Source of the DNA: Deltaproteobacteria bacterium
GTDB lineage: Bacteria; Myxococcota_A; UBA9042
Length of the DNA: 64,000 bases
Direction: 5' to 3'
Assembly (NCBI GenBank): GCA_020632665.1
Contig: JACKFC010000012.1
Location: 78,877 to 142,876, forward strand
Shown here: in pieces, positions 18,270-28,483 of the stretch
How the letters are laid out: the number at the start of each line of letters is the position of its first letter
Numbering within the stretch: the first letter of the stretch is position 1
Notes under the pieces: model-generated
Database searches by the model: none
Told to the model about the DNA's origin: nothing
The model's input: only the letters and a program-made list of their open reading frames with translations
Made by a program: the position numbers and the translations under genes

Positions 18270-19006
18270 ACACGACGACGACCCGCTGCGCGGCGGCTTG
18301 GCTGCTGCTGGCGTCGCTCGGCTGCGGCCGCGAGCCGACCGGCGCTGCAACGGTGAAGCGTTGCCCCGGGCCACAGGTCACGATCGACCGCGACGTGGCG
18401 CTCACGCTGGTCCGTGACCGTCGGCTGCCGGCGGACGTCGCGCTGCGGGGCGAGCTCGCCTCTGCGTGCGGAATCCTCGGCCTGCGCTGCAACATCACCG
18501 AGGCCGAAGCCGAGTTGGGCGAGCCGCTGAACCTGCGCGAGGCCGCGTTGCCGGAGCAGCCTACGGCGATTCGTGCCCTGCTCTACCAGCGCCTCGGCGC
18601 GTCGGTGCAGCGCGCGGCGGCAGCCACCGCGGGACGTCGCCCCCTGCTCCGGGTCTTGCTCCTGCCGCAGCTCGCGCCGGCAGACGCGGCGGCGGCGGCG
18701 GCGTTGGCCGAGCTCGAGGGCCTGGGCCTGCCAGCCGACCACGAGGCGCTCGCCGGGCTGAATGGCGACGACCGCGGCGGCGCCGTGCTGCTCGACGCGA
18801 CGCGGCTCGCGCAGAACGACCCCACGCGGCGGGTCGCGTTGATCGCGCACGAGCTCGGCCATGCGCTCGGCCTCGGCCATCCGTCCGCGGCGCGCGAGGG
18901 CGCGGTGATGGCCCCGGTCGGCGCCTGTGCCGGCGGATTGGACGCGGCAGAGGCAGAGCAGGCGCGGCGGGCGATCGACCACGCCGCGGCGGCTGGAGCG
19001 CGCTGA
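18266..19006 (+). CDS. Small metzincin-like lipoprotein with probable CTG start
   Basis: The reading frame contains HELGHALGLGHPS (first His 195 if counted from CTG), the zinc-binding HExxHxxGxxH motif of metzincin peptidases; a downstream Met turn may be EGAVMAPVG. From a conventional GTG at 18353 the protein has 217 residues and no export signal. From CTG at 18266, which overlaps the previous stop codon as CTGA, the frame gives MNTTTRCAAAWLLLASLGC, a good lipoprotein signal, and a 246-residue product. This mirrors the ATGA overlaps used elsewhere here, so the CTG start is preferred. It would be the third envelope lipoprotein in the operon. Substrate unknown. Confidence 0.65.
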   Translation: MNTTTTRCAAAWLLLASLGCGREPTGAATVKRCPGPQVTIDRDVALTLVRDRRLPADVALRGELASACGILGLRCNITEAEAELGEPLNLREAALPEQPTAIRALLYQRLGASVQRAAAATAGRRPLLRVLLLPQLAPADAAAAAALAELEGLGLPADHEALAGLNGDDRGGAVLLDATRLAQNDPTRRVALIAHELGHALGLGHPSAAREGAVMAPVGACAGGLDAAEAEQARRAIDHAAAAGAR

Positions 19007-19045
19007 GGGGCAGCGGCGCGACGCGAACTCGGGTATCGTGCGCGG

Positions 19046-19579
19046 ATGAGAGACGCGACGCGGCGCCCCTTGCTGGAGAAGCTCTTCGACACGCTCTGGA
19101 TCGACGAGGGCGCGCTGCGCTCGCTGTGGATCCACGGCGATAGCGAGACGCCTCGGGTCAGCGTCTGGCGCGGGATGGGACCGCAGAGCCTGCTCGTCGG
19201 CTGCGTCGCGACGTGGCAACCGCGCCGCGAACCGGAGAGCCCCAACCCACGGCGCCGCCTCGACGTGCTGCAGGTCGAGGCGGGCCTCGCAGGGACGGGC
19301 TCGACCTACGATCTGATGTTGGCGATGGAAAACGACGACCCCGCCCGGTGTGGCGGCCTGCGCAACATCACCGCCGACGACGCGGCGCCGCTGACGGCGT
19401 TGCGCCTCTTCCCCGAGGTCGGCGCGAGCTTCTACGCCGCCGTCCTGGGCGAGGACGACGACTTCACCGAGCAGGAAGCCAGCGGCATCGCCTGGGCACA
19501 GCCCTACCGCACCTACCGCATGGCCACCGACGACGAGCGCAAGGCGCACCGCGGCGGCCTGCTGCCCCGAGATACCTAG
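19046..19579 (+). CDS. Hypothetical protein, 177 residues
   Basis: No family was recognised. The protein looks soluble and mixed alpha/beta, with regions such as LLEKLFDTLWIDEGALRSLW at the start, then RVSVWRGMGPQSLLVGCVAT and a C-terminal acidic, aromatic part (VLGEDDDFTEQEASGIAWAQ). No signal peptide or membrane segment. It follows the metzincin gene by 39 bases on the same strand and precedes fumarase by 84 bases. Codon use is like the neighbours. Confidence 0.55.
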   Translation: MRDATRRPLLEKLFDTLWIDEGALRSLWIHGDSETPRVSVWRGMGPQSLLVGCVATWQPRREPESPNPRRRLDVLQVEAGLAGTGSTYDLMLAMENDDPARCGGLRNITADDAAPLTALRLFPEVGASFYAAVLGEDDDFTEQEASGIAWAQPYRTYRMATDDERKAHRGGLLPRDT

Positions 19580-19663
19580 CGCCCCGCCGCCACCCGGCCT
19601 ATCCTCTCGCCCCCGCCGCGCCGCCCCGGCCCGGCCCGCGCAACGCCCACCGTGGAGCCATCC

Positions 19664-21313
<1,650 letters not shown>

Positions 21314-21326
21314 AGACGCGATCAGG

Positions 21327-21348
21327 AAGTCGCCGCAGGCGACTTTTT
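21327..21348 (+). terminator. Intrinsic terminator after fumarase
   Basis: AAGTCGCC (21327-21334), a GCA loop and GGCGACTT (21338-21345) form a perfect 8-pair hairpin running into five T residues (21344-21348). It starts 14 bases after the fumarase stop codon. Confidence 0.8.
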
Positions 21349-21373
21349 GACGCGGCTCGTGGAGGGGGAAGGT

Positions 21374-21478
21374 TCGCGAGAACCACGCTTCTCGCGACCT
21401 GGGGGCGCCCAGCCCCCCAGAGAACAGAAGAGAGACTCGGCCAGAAAATGCGAAACTGCATGGTCTGGTCGAGTCTCT
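21374..21478 (+). promoter_or_regulatory. Stack of three hairpins before a DUF808 gene
   Basis: Three inverted repeats follow the terminator. TCGCGAGAA/TTCTCGCGA (21374-21397) is a perfect 9-pair stem with a 6-base loop. CTGGGGG/CCCCCAG is at 21399-21420. AGAGACTCGGCCAGA/TCTGGTCGAGTCTCT (21431-21445 and 21464-21478) is a 15-pair stem with one G-U, whose loop holds a second small stem ATGC/GCAT (21448-21461). The last arm touches AGGAGG, the ribosome-binding site of the next gene. This looks like an RNA-level control element or a set of palindromic repeats; it has no T-run of its own. Confidence 0.45.
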
Positions 21479-21489
21479 AGGAGGCGGCT

Positions 21490-22461
21490 TTGAGCGGATT
21501 GCTGGCACTGCTGGATGACGTCGCGGCCCTGGCCAAAGTCGCGGCGACCTCGCTCGACGACGTGGTCGAGCAAGCGGCGCATGCCAGCGTCGATGCGGCG
21601 GGGATGGTCATCGACGACGCGGCGGTGACGCCGAAATACGTCGACGGTTTCTCGCCCGAACGAGAACTGCCGATCGTCTGGAAGATCGCCAAGGGCTCGC
21701 TCTTCAACAAGCTCGTGCTGCTGCTGCCGGTGGCGTTGCTGCTCTCGTATTTCGCCCCCTGGGCGCTGCAGCCGCTGCTGATGCTCGGCGGCAGCTACCT
21801 CTGCTACGAGGGCGCCGAGAAGATCTGGCACGTCTTGCATCCGCATCCGGAGCAGCACGGTGGCGACGCGCTCGGCCCCGGCGACCCGGCCCACCTCGAA
21901 GAGGCGAAGGTCAAGGGCGCGGTGAAGACCGACTTCGTCCTCTCGGCCGAGATCATGACCGTCTCACTGGCGACGCTGGAGACCGACTCGCTGCTCTTCG
22001 AGGCCATCGCGCTCGCCATCGCCGGTGTGCTGATCACCTTCGTGGTCTACGGTTCGGTCGCGCTGCTGGTGAAGGCGGACGACGTCGGCCTGCACCTGGC
22101 CCGGAAGAGCCGGATCGCCGCGATTCGTCAGCTCGGCCGCGCCGTGGTCCGCGGGATGCCGGGCTTTATGCGTCTGCTGGCCAACGTCGGCACCGCGGCG
22201 ATGCTCTGGGTCGGCGCCTCGATCATCCTGCACGCGCTGGCCCAGCTCGGCGTCGACGCGCCGGAGCACGCCATCGCCGTCGCCGCGGACACCGCCTCCG
22301 CCGGCCTGCCCAGCCCCCTGCTCGGGATGCTGCATTGGACCGTCGCCGCCGCGCTCGACGGCGTCCTCGGCCTGCTCTACGGCCTGTGCCTGTTGCCGCT
22401 GGTCGGCGGCCTGCTCCTGCCGCTGGTCGCCCGCTTGCGAAGCAAGCCTGCGGCAGGATGA
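21490..22461 (+). CDS. DUF808 family inner-membrane protein (YedI-like)
   Basis: The 323-residue membrane protein has the DUF808 pattern: an amphipathic N-terminus (MSGLLALLDDVAALAKVAAT), the segment GGSYLCYEGAEKIWHVLH, and then several membrane helices, ending SYFAPWALQ-type, VLITFVVYGSVALLVKADDV and LCLLPLVGGLLLPLV. Length is normal. Function of the family is unknown. The start is TTG at 21490, supported by AGGAGGCGG a few bases upstream and by family N-terminus. The gene is preceded by a hairpin stack and converges with the HAD phosphatase gene, 4 bases apart. Confidence 0.88.
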   Translation: MSGLLALLDDVAALAKVAATSLDDVVEQAAHASVDAAGMVIDDAAVTPKYVDGFSPERELPIVWKIAKGSLFNKLVLLLPVALLLSYFAPWALQPLLMLGGSYLCYEGAEKIWHVLHPHPEQHGGDALGPGDPAHLEEAKVKGAVKTDFVLSAEIMTVSLATLETDSLLFEAIALAIAGVLITFVVYGSVALLVKADDVGLHLARKSRIAAIRQLGRAVVRGMPGFMRLLANVGTAAMLWVGASIILHALAQLGVDAPEHAIAVAADTASAGLPSPLLGMLHWTVAAALDGVLGLLYGLCLLPLVGGLLLPLVARLRSKPAAG

Positions 22462-22465
22462 GCGG

Positions 22466-23251
22466 CTAGGTTCGCGCCGCCAGCAGCAAGGCGGCCATCT
22501 CGAGCCAGCCGTCACCCTCTTCCGCGACGAGGTAGCGCGGCACTTCGGTCAGCACCGCCCGCTGCTGCATCACCTGCGCGCAGCCGACCGGGACGCCGAA
22601 GCGCCCGGGCACCCAGAAACCGACGTCGTTCGGGGCGTCGCCGATGGTGAGCACGTGTTCGGCCGCGATGCCGTCGGCGCTGCACAGGCCGCGCACGGCG
22701 ACGCCCTTGTCCGGCGGGTCGAGCGAGAGGTGGACGTGGACGCTCGACCAGAGCAGGTGGATGCCGAGTTGCTCGGCCGCTTCGCGCATGGCGGCGAGGC
22801 TGGCGTCGTCGCGACCGTCGCGCTCGAAGGCGACGTCGCAGAGGCGGCAGAAAGCGTCTTCGGCCAGACGGAGCGGCCTGCCGGTCGGGGCAATCGCTGC
22901 TGCGACATCGAGCAATCGGGCGCGGTCCGGGCTCTGCCCGAGCGGGGTGACCTCGGCGCCCGGGACGACGCGGACCAAGCCGTTCTCGGCGATGGCGCGC
23001 CGCACGCCGGGCATGTAGCGGGCCAGGCCGAGGACTTCGCCGGCCGGCCGACCGCTGACCGGAAGCACCTCGATCCCGGCCTCGACCAAGCGGCCGATGG
23101 CGTCCAAGACCTCGCCGACCAGGCGGCCGTCGCGGGTCATCGTCCCGTCGATATCGCTCGCGACCACGCGGACCGCGGCGAGCTCGGCCCGGGGAGCCTG
23201 CTGCAGGGGGATGGGCGAGAGCTGGGGCTGCGAATTCTGGGTGTGGGACAT
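22466..23251 (-). CDS. HAD superfamily (type IIB) phosphatase
   Basis: The 261-residue protein has the HAD motifs in order: DIDGTMT near residue 33, PVSGRP near 64, the conserved Lys in PPDKGVAV near 180, and GDAPNDVGFW near 203. The cap position and length match the Cof-type (IIB) group, which removes phosphate from sugar phosphates or phosphoglycerate derivatives; the substrate cannot be told. It is the last gene of the leftward block starting with the OPA transporter and lies 13 bases after the TPR lipoprotein gene. Confidence 0.85.
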   Translation of the reverse strand: MSHTQNSQPQLSPIPLQQAPRAELAAVRVVASDIDGTMTRDGRLVGEVLDAIGRLVEAGIEVLPVSGRPAGEVLGLARYMPGVRRAIAENGLVRVVPGAEVTPLGQSPDRARLLDVAAAIAPTGRPLRLAEDAFCRLCDVAFERDGRDDASLAAMREAAEQLGIHLLWSSVHVHLSLDPPDKGVAVRGLCSADGIAAEHVLTIGDAPNDVGFWVPGRFGVPVGCAQVMQQRAVLTEVPRYLVAEEGDGWLEMAALLLAART

Positions 23252-23264
23252 CTGATGTTCCTGC

Positions 23265-24302
23265 TCAGCCCTTCTTGGCCTTGCTCTGCCCGACCAGCTC
23301 GCGCATCCGGCGGCGCAGGCGGCGTGAGTCTTCGAGCCGGCGGTAGGGCAGCTTCAGGAAGGCGCGGTATTGCTCGATCGCGGCGTCTTTGCGGCCGGCG
23401 GCGTCGAGCGACTCGCCATAGGTCATGCGCGCGATCGGCGCGTCCGGATCCAGCCGCACGGCGCGCTCCATCCGATCCAGGGCGTCGTCGACCTGGCCTT
23501 TGCGCAGCAGGGCGCGGCCCAACGCGACGTGGTTCTCGACCGTGGGCGTGATCCGCTCCAGGTCGGCCTCACCCTCGGCGATCGCTTCGTCGAGCTTGCC
23601 CTCGGCGGTGAGCGCGGCGACCCGCAATGCCCGCGCCTGGGCGAAGCCCGGCCGGTAGGAGAGGGCCTTCTCGGCGGTGGCGCGGGCCTTGTCCCAGCGG
23701 CCGCGCGCGGCGTAGGCGAGGCCGAGGGCGTAGAGGGCGGTGCCGTGCCCGGGCGCGATCTCCAGGGCGGCCTCGTAGGCGTCGACGGCAGCCGACCAGA
23801 GGCCGCGGCGGATCCGCGCGTTGCCGAGGTTGATCAGCACGCGCACGTCTTTCGGCGCGACGTTCGCCGCCTGCTCGAGCACGCCCAGCGCGGCGGCGTC
23901 CTCGCCGTGATCGAGGTAGAGCACGCCGAGGTTGCTGCAGGCGCCGAAGAGCTCGGGCTCGAGCTTGCAGGCCTTGTCGAGGTGGGCGCGCGCCGGCTCG
24001 AAGCGGTTGGCGTCCATGTGAATCAGGCCCAGATGGTAGTGCGCGAGGACGCTCTCCGGCTCACTCTCCAACGCCTTTTCGTACAAGCGCTGCGCCGCCT
24101 CGGTATCCCCCTCGCGCAGCGCGCGCTGGGCGTCGGCGAGCACGCCACGGAAGGCGAACTGCCGCGCGCCCGAACGGATCGGGATATTGCTGGTGGCGCG
24201 GTCTTCGTCGAAGAGCTTGACCGACGCCCCACCGCACGCGAGCAGGACCACCGCGAGGGATCCGAGGACAAGGGCGCGACGTCGGTCTGGGGCAGGCAGC
24301 AC
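23265..24302 (-). CDS. TPR-repeat lipoprotein
   Basis: The 345-residue protein starts with a lipoprotein signal (RRALVLGSLAVVLLAC, acylated Cys near residue 23). About seven tetratricopeptide repeats follow from residue 50 (AQRLYEKALESEPESVLAHY; YEAALEIAPGHGTALYALGL; RMERAVRLDPDAPIARMTYG). It ends in a basic tail (RRRMRELVGQSKAKKG). TPR proteins of this kind act as scaffolds; the partner is unknown. It is 27 bases downstream of the kinase gene, so the two are probably co-expressed. Confidence 0.85.
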   Translation of the reverse strand: MLPAPDRRRALVLGSLAVVLLACGGASVKLFDEDRATSNIPIRSGARQFAFRGVLADAQRALREGDTEAAQRLYEKALESEPESVLAHYHLGLIHMDANRFEPARAHLDKACKLEPELFGACSNLGVLYLDHGEDAAALGVLEQAANVAPKDVRVLINLGNARIRRGLWSAAVDAYEAALEIAPGHGTALYALGLAYAARGRWDKARATAEKALSYRPGFAQARALRVAALTAEGKLDEAIAEGEADLERITPTVENHVALGRALLRKGQVDDALDRMERAVRLDPDAPIARMTYGESLDAAGRKDAAIEQYRAFLKLPYRRLEDSRRLRRRMRELVGQSKAKKG

Positions 24303-24329
24303 GGCCGGAGGGTAGCGCCCGAGCGCGGT

Positions 24330-27300
24330 CTAGCGCAACGCGCGGGCGGCGCTACCGTCGAGGACCGCGTCGAGGCCGATCCCCCAGCGCTCCTGGGTCC
24401 GCAGCAAGAGCGCCTCGGGCCTGAGGTTGGCGGTCTCGACGTCCCAGAGCAGCGCGCTGCCGTCCCAGCTCGTGGTGGCGAGGCGACGGCTCGCCGCGTC
24501 GAAGCTGACGGCCGAGACGCGCTGCTGGTGCCCACGCAGCACCGCGACGGTCGTCAGGTCGTCGGCGCGCAGCAGGCGCGCGGTGCCGGGGAGCTCGCCC
24601 AGGGCCAGCCAGCGGCCATCGGGGCTCCAGGCGATGTCGTGGATCCGACCGCCGCCGGTCAGGCGCTCGAGCAGCACCGTTCCCTGGCGGTCGAGGACGA
24701 CGACGCGATTCGGCGCGGCGACCGCGATCCGGGCGCGATCCGGCGAGACCGTGGCGACCTCCGCGGCCGCGACCGCTGCGACGCGCCGCAAGGCCAGGGG
24801 CGCACGGTCTTCGACTTCCCAGACGCCGCCGCCGGCGTCCACCCCGACCAGCAGGCGCCGGTCGGCGGAGACGGCGAGGTCGCGGAAGGCGTGCGCCGTC
24901 CCGTCCTCCGCCGACGGCAGCAGGACGGTCGGAGTGGCGCCGCTCGGTGGGTGCACCACCAGGTTGGCGCCATAGGGCGCGACGGTGATGGCGCCGCTGC
25001 GCAGGATGGCGACCCGGCGGGCGTGGGTCGAGGCGTCGAGGTGCTCGGCACGCCAGCCCTGGGCGCGGAGGAAGCGGACGAAGGTGGCGCTGCGCGCTGC
25101 GACGGCGACGACGCTCTCGCCGTGCAGATCCCAGTCGGCGAATTTGATCACGACGTTGCCGTACGCGGCGGTGAATTCCGCCGCGCCGTCCCGCGTGCGG
25201 GCAACCAAGATCACGCCATCTGCCCGCGCCAACGCGATCAGTGAGCCGCTGGGATCGAGGGCGCCAGAGGAGAAGCCATGGCGGCGCTCGCCCGCGGGCA
25301 GGCGCAGCGGCGCGCCGCCCTCCTCGACCCGCCAGCGATGCAGGCGCTGCCCCAGCGTGAGGAGCGTCCCGTCCGGCCGCATCGCGAGGTCGCGGCCGAC
25401 CGCAGCCGGCAGCCGCGCGACGGCGACGCCGGTCTCGAGGTCACGGACCTCGGCGCCGCCGTGTTCACCGGCGATCGCGACGTGGCGTGCGGTGCCGGTG
25501 ATCTGCCGGACCTGACCGACCCGGGCCTGGACCACGAAGCGCGGCGCCAGCGTCACGGCGTCGTAAGCGCCGACCGTGCCGTCGTGTGCGCCGATGACGA
25601 TCGTCTTCCCGTCGTCGCTCCACCACGCCGCCGCAGCGCCGCGGTGCCGACGATCGATCTCGACCTGGGTCGCGGCCTGCGGCAGCCCGGCGGCGTCGAA
25701 GCGCTCGACGGTGCCGCTGGCGCAGACGACCGCGATCCCGCGCGCCAGCGGGCCGGCGTCGGGTGCGAATGCGAAAGCGACGCTGCCGTTGCCGCCGCAG
25801 GTGCGGTGCTCGCTGTGACGCCCCGGGTGGCCGTCGTCGATCCGCACCACGCCGTCGGCGGCGTGGCGGAAGAGCTGGCCGGTGCGGTCTTGGGTCGACC
25901 AGAGGCCGCCGCCGTGGGTGGCGTTGATCGCGGCGAGCTGCTCACCGGTGCCGAGGTCGAGCAGGATGACGTCGTCGACGCCGCGCGTGACCGAGACGTA
26001 GCGCGCGCCGATCTGCGCGTCCTCGGCCACCATCTCGCGCTGCCAGAGCGTCGCGACGGCGCCGCCGGCCGGAACGCGGTACAGGGTCAGGCTGCCGTGG
26101 CGCAGGCAGAGCAGGCGCTCGCCATCGGCGGCGAGTTTGCGGACGACGCAATCGTTCGGCACCTCGACCGGGCTGCCGACGCGGCGGACGTCCTGCACCG
26201 CCGCCCGCATCAAGATGCCGACGGCTTCCGGATCGGCGTGGCTGCGCAAGGCGTGGGCGGCGAGGATCTCGGCTTCGGGGAGTTGCTCCGAGGCGTGGGC
26301 GGTGCGCGCGGCCTCGAGCAGCGCGCGGCCGAGGTCGCGGTCGGCACGCCCCTGCGCGGCACGGGCGCTCTGCTCGGCCTCGACGGCGCGGTCACGCTCG
26401 GCCGCGGTGCGCCGGAAGGCGACGCTCAGCGAGACGACCAGGATGCCGAAGGCGACGCCGCCCACCAGCAGCGGCGCGCGCCAGGCCCGTGCCAAGCGGC
26501 GGACCTGGTCCCAGGTCGAGTAGCGGTAGGCGCCGACCACGCGGCCGTCGAGGAAGGCCTCGAGGTCGTGCGCGAGCGCGCCGGCGTCGGGATAGCGGTC
26601 CGCCGCCAGCGGCGCCGCGGCGCGTTTCGCGATGGCCAACAGCTCCGCCGGCACCACGGCCTCGACCGCGGCGAGATCCGGCGCTTCGCCCGCGGCGGTG
26701 GCGGCGAGCACCTGCTCCGGCGTGCTGTCCGCATGCAGGGGCCGGCCGGCGAGGATCTCGCACAGGCTGATGCCGAGGCTGTAGACGTCGCTCTGCGGCG
26801 TCGCCGGGGCACCACGGGCGCATTCGGGGCTGAGGTAGCCGGGCGTCCCGATGATCGCGCCGACCCGGGTCAACCCGGCGGTCGCGGCGTCGGCGCTGTC
26901 GCTGGCGCTGTCGCCGGGGCCCTCGCCATGGTCGGAGAGCGCGTCGTCGTCGCTCGGGTCGAGCCAGCGCGCCAGGCCCCAATCGACCACCTGCGTCTCG
27001 CCGAACGCGCCGAGGAGGATATTTGCCGGCTTCAGGTCGCGGTGGACGACGCCCTTGTCGTGGGCGTAGGCGACGGCCTCGACCGCGGCGAGCAAGCGAC
27101 GCAGCAGCGGAAGCCGCGACCCGAGGCCGGTCGCCTCGGTGACGGCGTCGGCCAGCGTCCGGCCGGCGACCAGGCGCATCGTGTAATAGGGCTCGCCCTG
27201 CGCGTCGACGCCGGCATCGAAGACCGGGACGATGCCGGGGTGGTCGAGCCGAGCGGTGATGGCGGCCTCGCGGGCGAGGCGGCGGCGTGAGGAAAAATCG

Positions 27301-27551
27301 GCCTCGGACGCGCGCACCTGCTTCCGCGCGACGATCCGGCCCAGGCGGCGGTCGAGCGCGGCGACGACGACGCCCATGCCACCGCGGCCGAGCTCGCCGC
27401 CGCGTTCGTAGCGTTCGGCTTCGGGGACGGCGAACGGCCCCGCGTCGCCGGATGCGGCGGCAGGTGTCGCGTCGGGCGCTGCATGTGGCGGCGCAGCGTC
27501 GCCCCAGCCCCAGCCGGAGAGAGCCGGGCGGCCCTCTTCAGGTTTGGTCAT
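24330..27551 (-). CDS. Ser/Thr protein kinase with WD40-like C-terminus
   Basis: The 1073-residue protein has a bacterial eukaryotic-like kinase domain at about 48-340: glycine loop GRGGMG (55-60), ATP Lys77, catalytic HRDLKPANILL from 170, DWGLA (190) in place of DFG, and GTPGYLSPE near 235. A membrane helix (about 359-379) and a short coiled coil follow. The last 600 residues form repeated blades typical of WD40 propellers (IAWSPDGRWLALGELPGTAR; VSFDAASRRLATTSWDGSAL). The kinase thus faces the cytoplasm, with the propeller outside or, less likely, also inside. The gene overlaps the upstream FHA gene by 14 bases, a kinase-FHA pairing seen in many actinobacterial and myxobacterial systems. 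Confidence 0.92.
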   Translation of the reverse strand: MTKPEEGRPALSGWGWGDAAPPHAAPDATPAAASGDAGPFAVPEAERYERGGELGRGGMGVVVAALDRRLGRIVARKQVRASEADFSSRRRLAREAAITARLDHPGIVPVFDAGVDAQGEPYYTMRLVAGRTLADAVTEATGLGSRLPLLRRLLAAVEAVAYAHDKGVVHRDLKPANILLGAFGETQVVDWGLARWLDPSDDDALSDHGEGPGDSASDSADAATAGLTRVGAIIGTPGYLSPECARGAPATPQSDVYSLGISLCEILAGRPLHADSTPEQVLAATAAGEAPDLAAVEAVVPAELLAIAKRAAAPLAADRYPDAGALAHDLEAFLDGRVVGAYRYSTWDQVRRLARAWRAPLLVGGVAFGILVVSLSVAFRRTAAERDRAVEAEQSARAAQGRADRDLGRALLEAARTAHASEQLPEAEILAAHALRSHADPEAVGILMRAAVQDVRRVGSPVEVPNDCVVRKLAADGERLLCLRHGSLTLYRVPAGGAVATLWQREMVAEDAQIGARYVSVTRGVDDVILLDLGTGEQLAAINATHGGGLWSTQDRTGQLFRHAADGVVRIDDGHPGRHSEHRTCGGNGSVAFAFAPDAGPLARGIAVVCASGTVERFDAAGLPQAATQVEIDRRHRGAAAAWWSDDGKTIVIGAHDGTVGAYDAVTLAPRFVVQARVGQVRQITGTARHVAIAGEHGGAEVRDLETGVAVARLPAAVGRDLAMRPDGTLLTLGQRLHRWRVEEGGAPLRLPAGERRHGFSSGALDPSGSLIALARADGVILVARTRDGAAEFTAAYGNVVIKFADWDLHGESVVAVAARSATFVRFLRAQGWRAEHLDASTHARRVAILRSGAITVAPYGANLVVHPPSGATPTVLLPSAEDGTAHAFRDLAVSADRRLLVGVDAGGGVWEVEDRAPLALRRVAAVAAAEVATVSPDRARIAVAAPNRVVVLDRQGTVLLERLTGGGRIHDIAWSPDGRWLALGELPGTARLLRADDLTTVAVLRGHQQRVSAVSFDAASRRLATTSWDGSALLWDVETANLRPEALLLRTQERWGIGLDAVLDGSAARALR

Positions 27552-28452
27552 CCACGGAGTCCGCGGGATAGAGCAGGAGCTCGACCTGGCCGGTTCCGCC
27601 GGCGCGGATCAGGTCGGGGCGGACGCCGGCTTGGCGCAGCTTGCGGCGCAGGCGGGCGAGGCTGACGTCCCATTTGCGGCGGAGCTGGACGCGATCGCCT
27701 TCATTCTTCCAGATCTCGCCGGCGAGGACTTCCCAGGCCGCGGGCCCACCGACCGCGACCAGCTCGCTGACGATCCGCGCCGCGATGCCGTCGAGCACCA
27801 ACGGCTCGCCCTGTTGGCCGGTCTTGGCCTCTTTGTGGATGTGCACGGTGTCGTAGTGGGCGATGATCTGCAGCGGCGGGCTCAACGCCCCGTCGACGCG
27901 GGTCCGCTGCGGCCCGGCCCGCTCGAGCGCGACCTCGACCGCCTCGACCACCGTCTCGCCGAGGGTGATGCGATCGCCGGGCCGCAGGTCGCGCGCGGGC
28001 TCGCCGCGGACGCGGATGCGCCAGCCCTCACCGCTGCTCCAGAGGTGCGCCGCGGCGTCGTCGCGGTAGCGTCCGACCAGGGCCAACCGCGGCTGCAGCA
28101 GCAAGCTCGAGGCGCCGGTCAGCACCTGTCGCGGCAGATCGTCGGACTGCAGGGCGAGCACCGAGGACGGCAGCTCGATCTCGAGGACTTCGAGCGCGAC
28201 GCCCGGCGCGAGCTGGATCTCCATCCCCTCGCGCAGCGCGACCTCCTGCACCGGCGGGCCGTCGATCACGAAGAGCCCGCGCAGCCCGAGCAGGTGCAGC
28301 TCGCCGCCACGCAGGCTGATCATGGCGTGCGCCTCGGAGACGCGGGCGTCGTCGATGGTCAGCGCGGCGGTGGCGAGCCGGCCGATCAGATCGCCGGCTC
28401 CGAGCAGCCACTCGGTGTCGTCGGGTGCGAGAATTCGGGCGTAGGCGCGCAT
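27538..28452 (-). CDS. FHA-domain protein with C-terminal winged-helix
   Basis: From ATG 28452 the protein has 304 residues. Residues about 15-75 look like an FHA phosphothreonine-binding domain (LLGAGDLIGRLATAALTIDD; RVSEAHAMISLRGGELHLLG, with R and SEAHA at ligand-binding spots). The C-terminal 90 residues resemble an OmpR/PhoB-type winged helix (WEVLAGEIWKNEGDRVQLRR; KWDVSLARLRRKLRQAGVRP). The protein could bind a phosphorylated target of the adjacent kinase and act on DNA. A longer frame to 28545 would overlap the transporter gene and is not preferred. It ends inside the start of the kinase gene. Confidence 0.75.
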   Translation of the reverse strand: MRAYARILAPDDTEWLLGAGDLIGRLATAALTIDDARVSEAHAMISLRGGELHLLGLRGLFVIDGPPVQEVALREGMEIQLAPGVALEVLEIELPSSVLALQSDDLPRQVLTGASSLLLQPRLALVGRYRDDAAAHLWSSGEGWRIRVRGEPARDLRPGDRITLGETVVEAVEVALERAGPQRTRVDGALSPPLQIIAHYDTVHIHKEAKTGQQGEPLVLDGIAARIVSELVAVGGPAAWEVLAGEIWKNEGDRVQLRRKWDVSLARLRRKLRQAGVRPDLIRAGGTGQVELLLYPADSVDDQT

Positions 28453-28483
28453 GCGGGTCCGTGGTGCAGTGGGCGCCGCCGGC

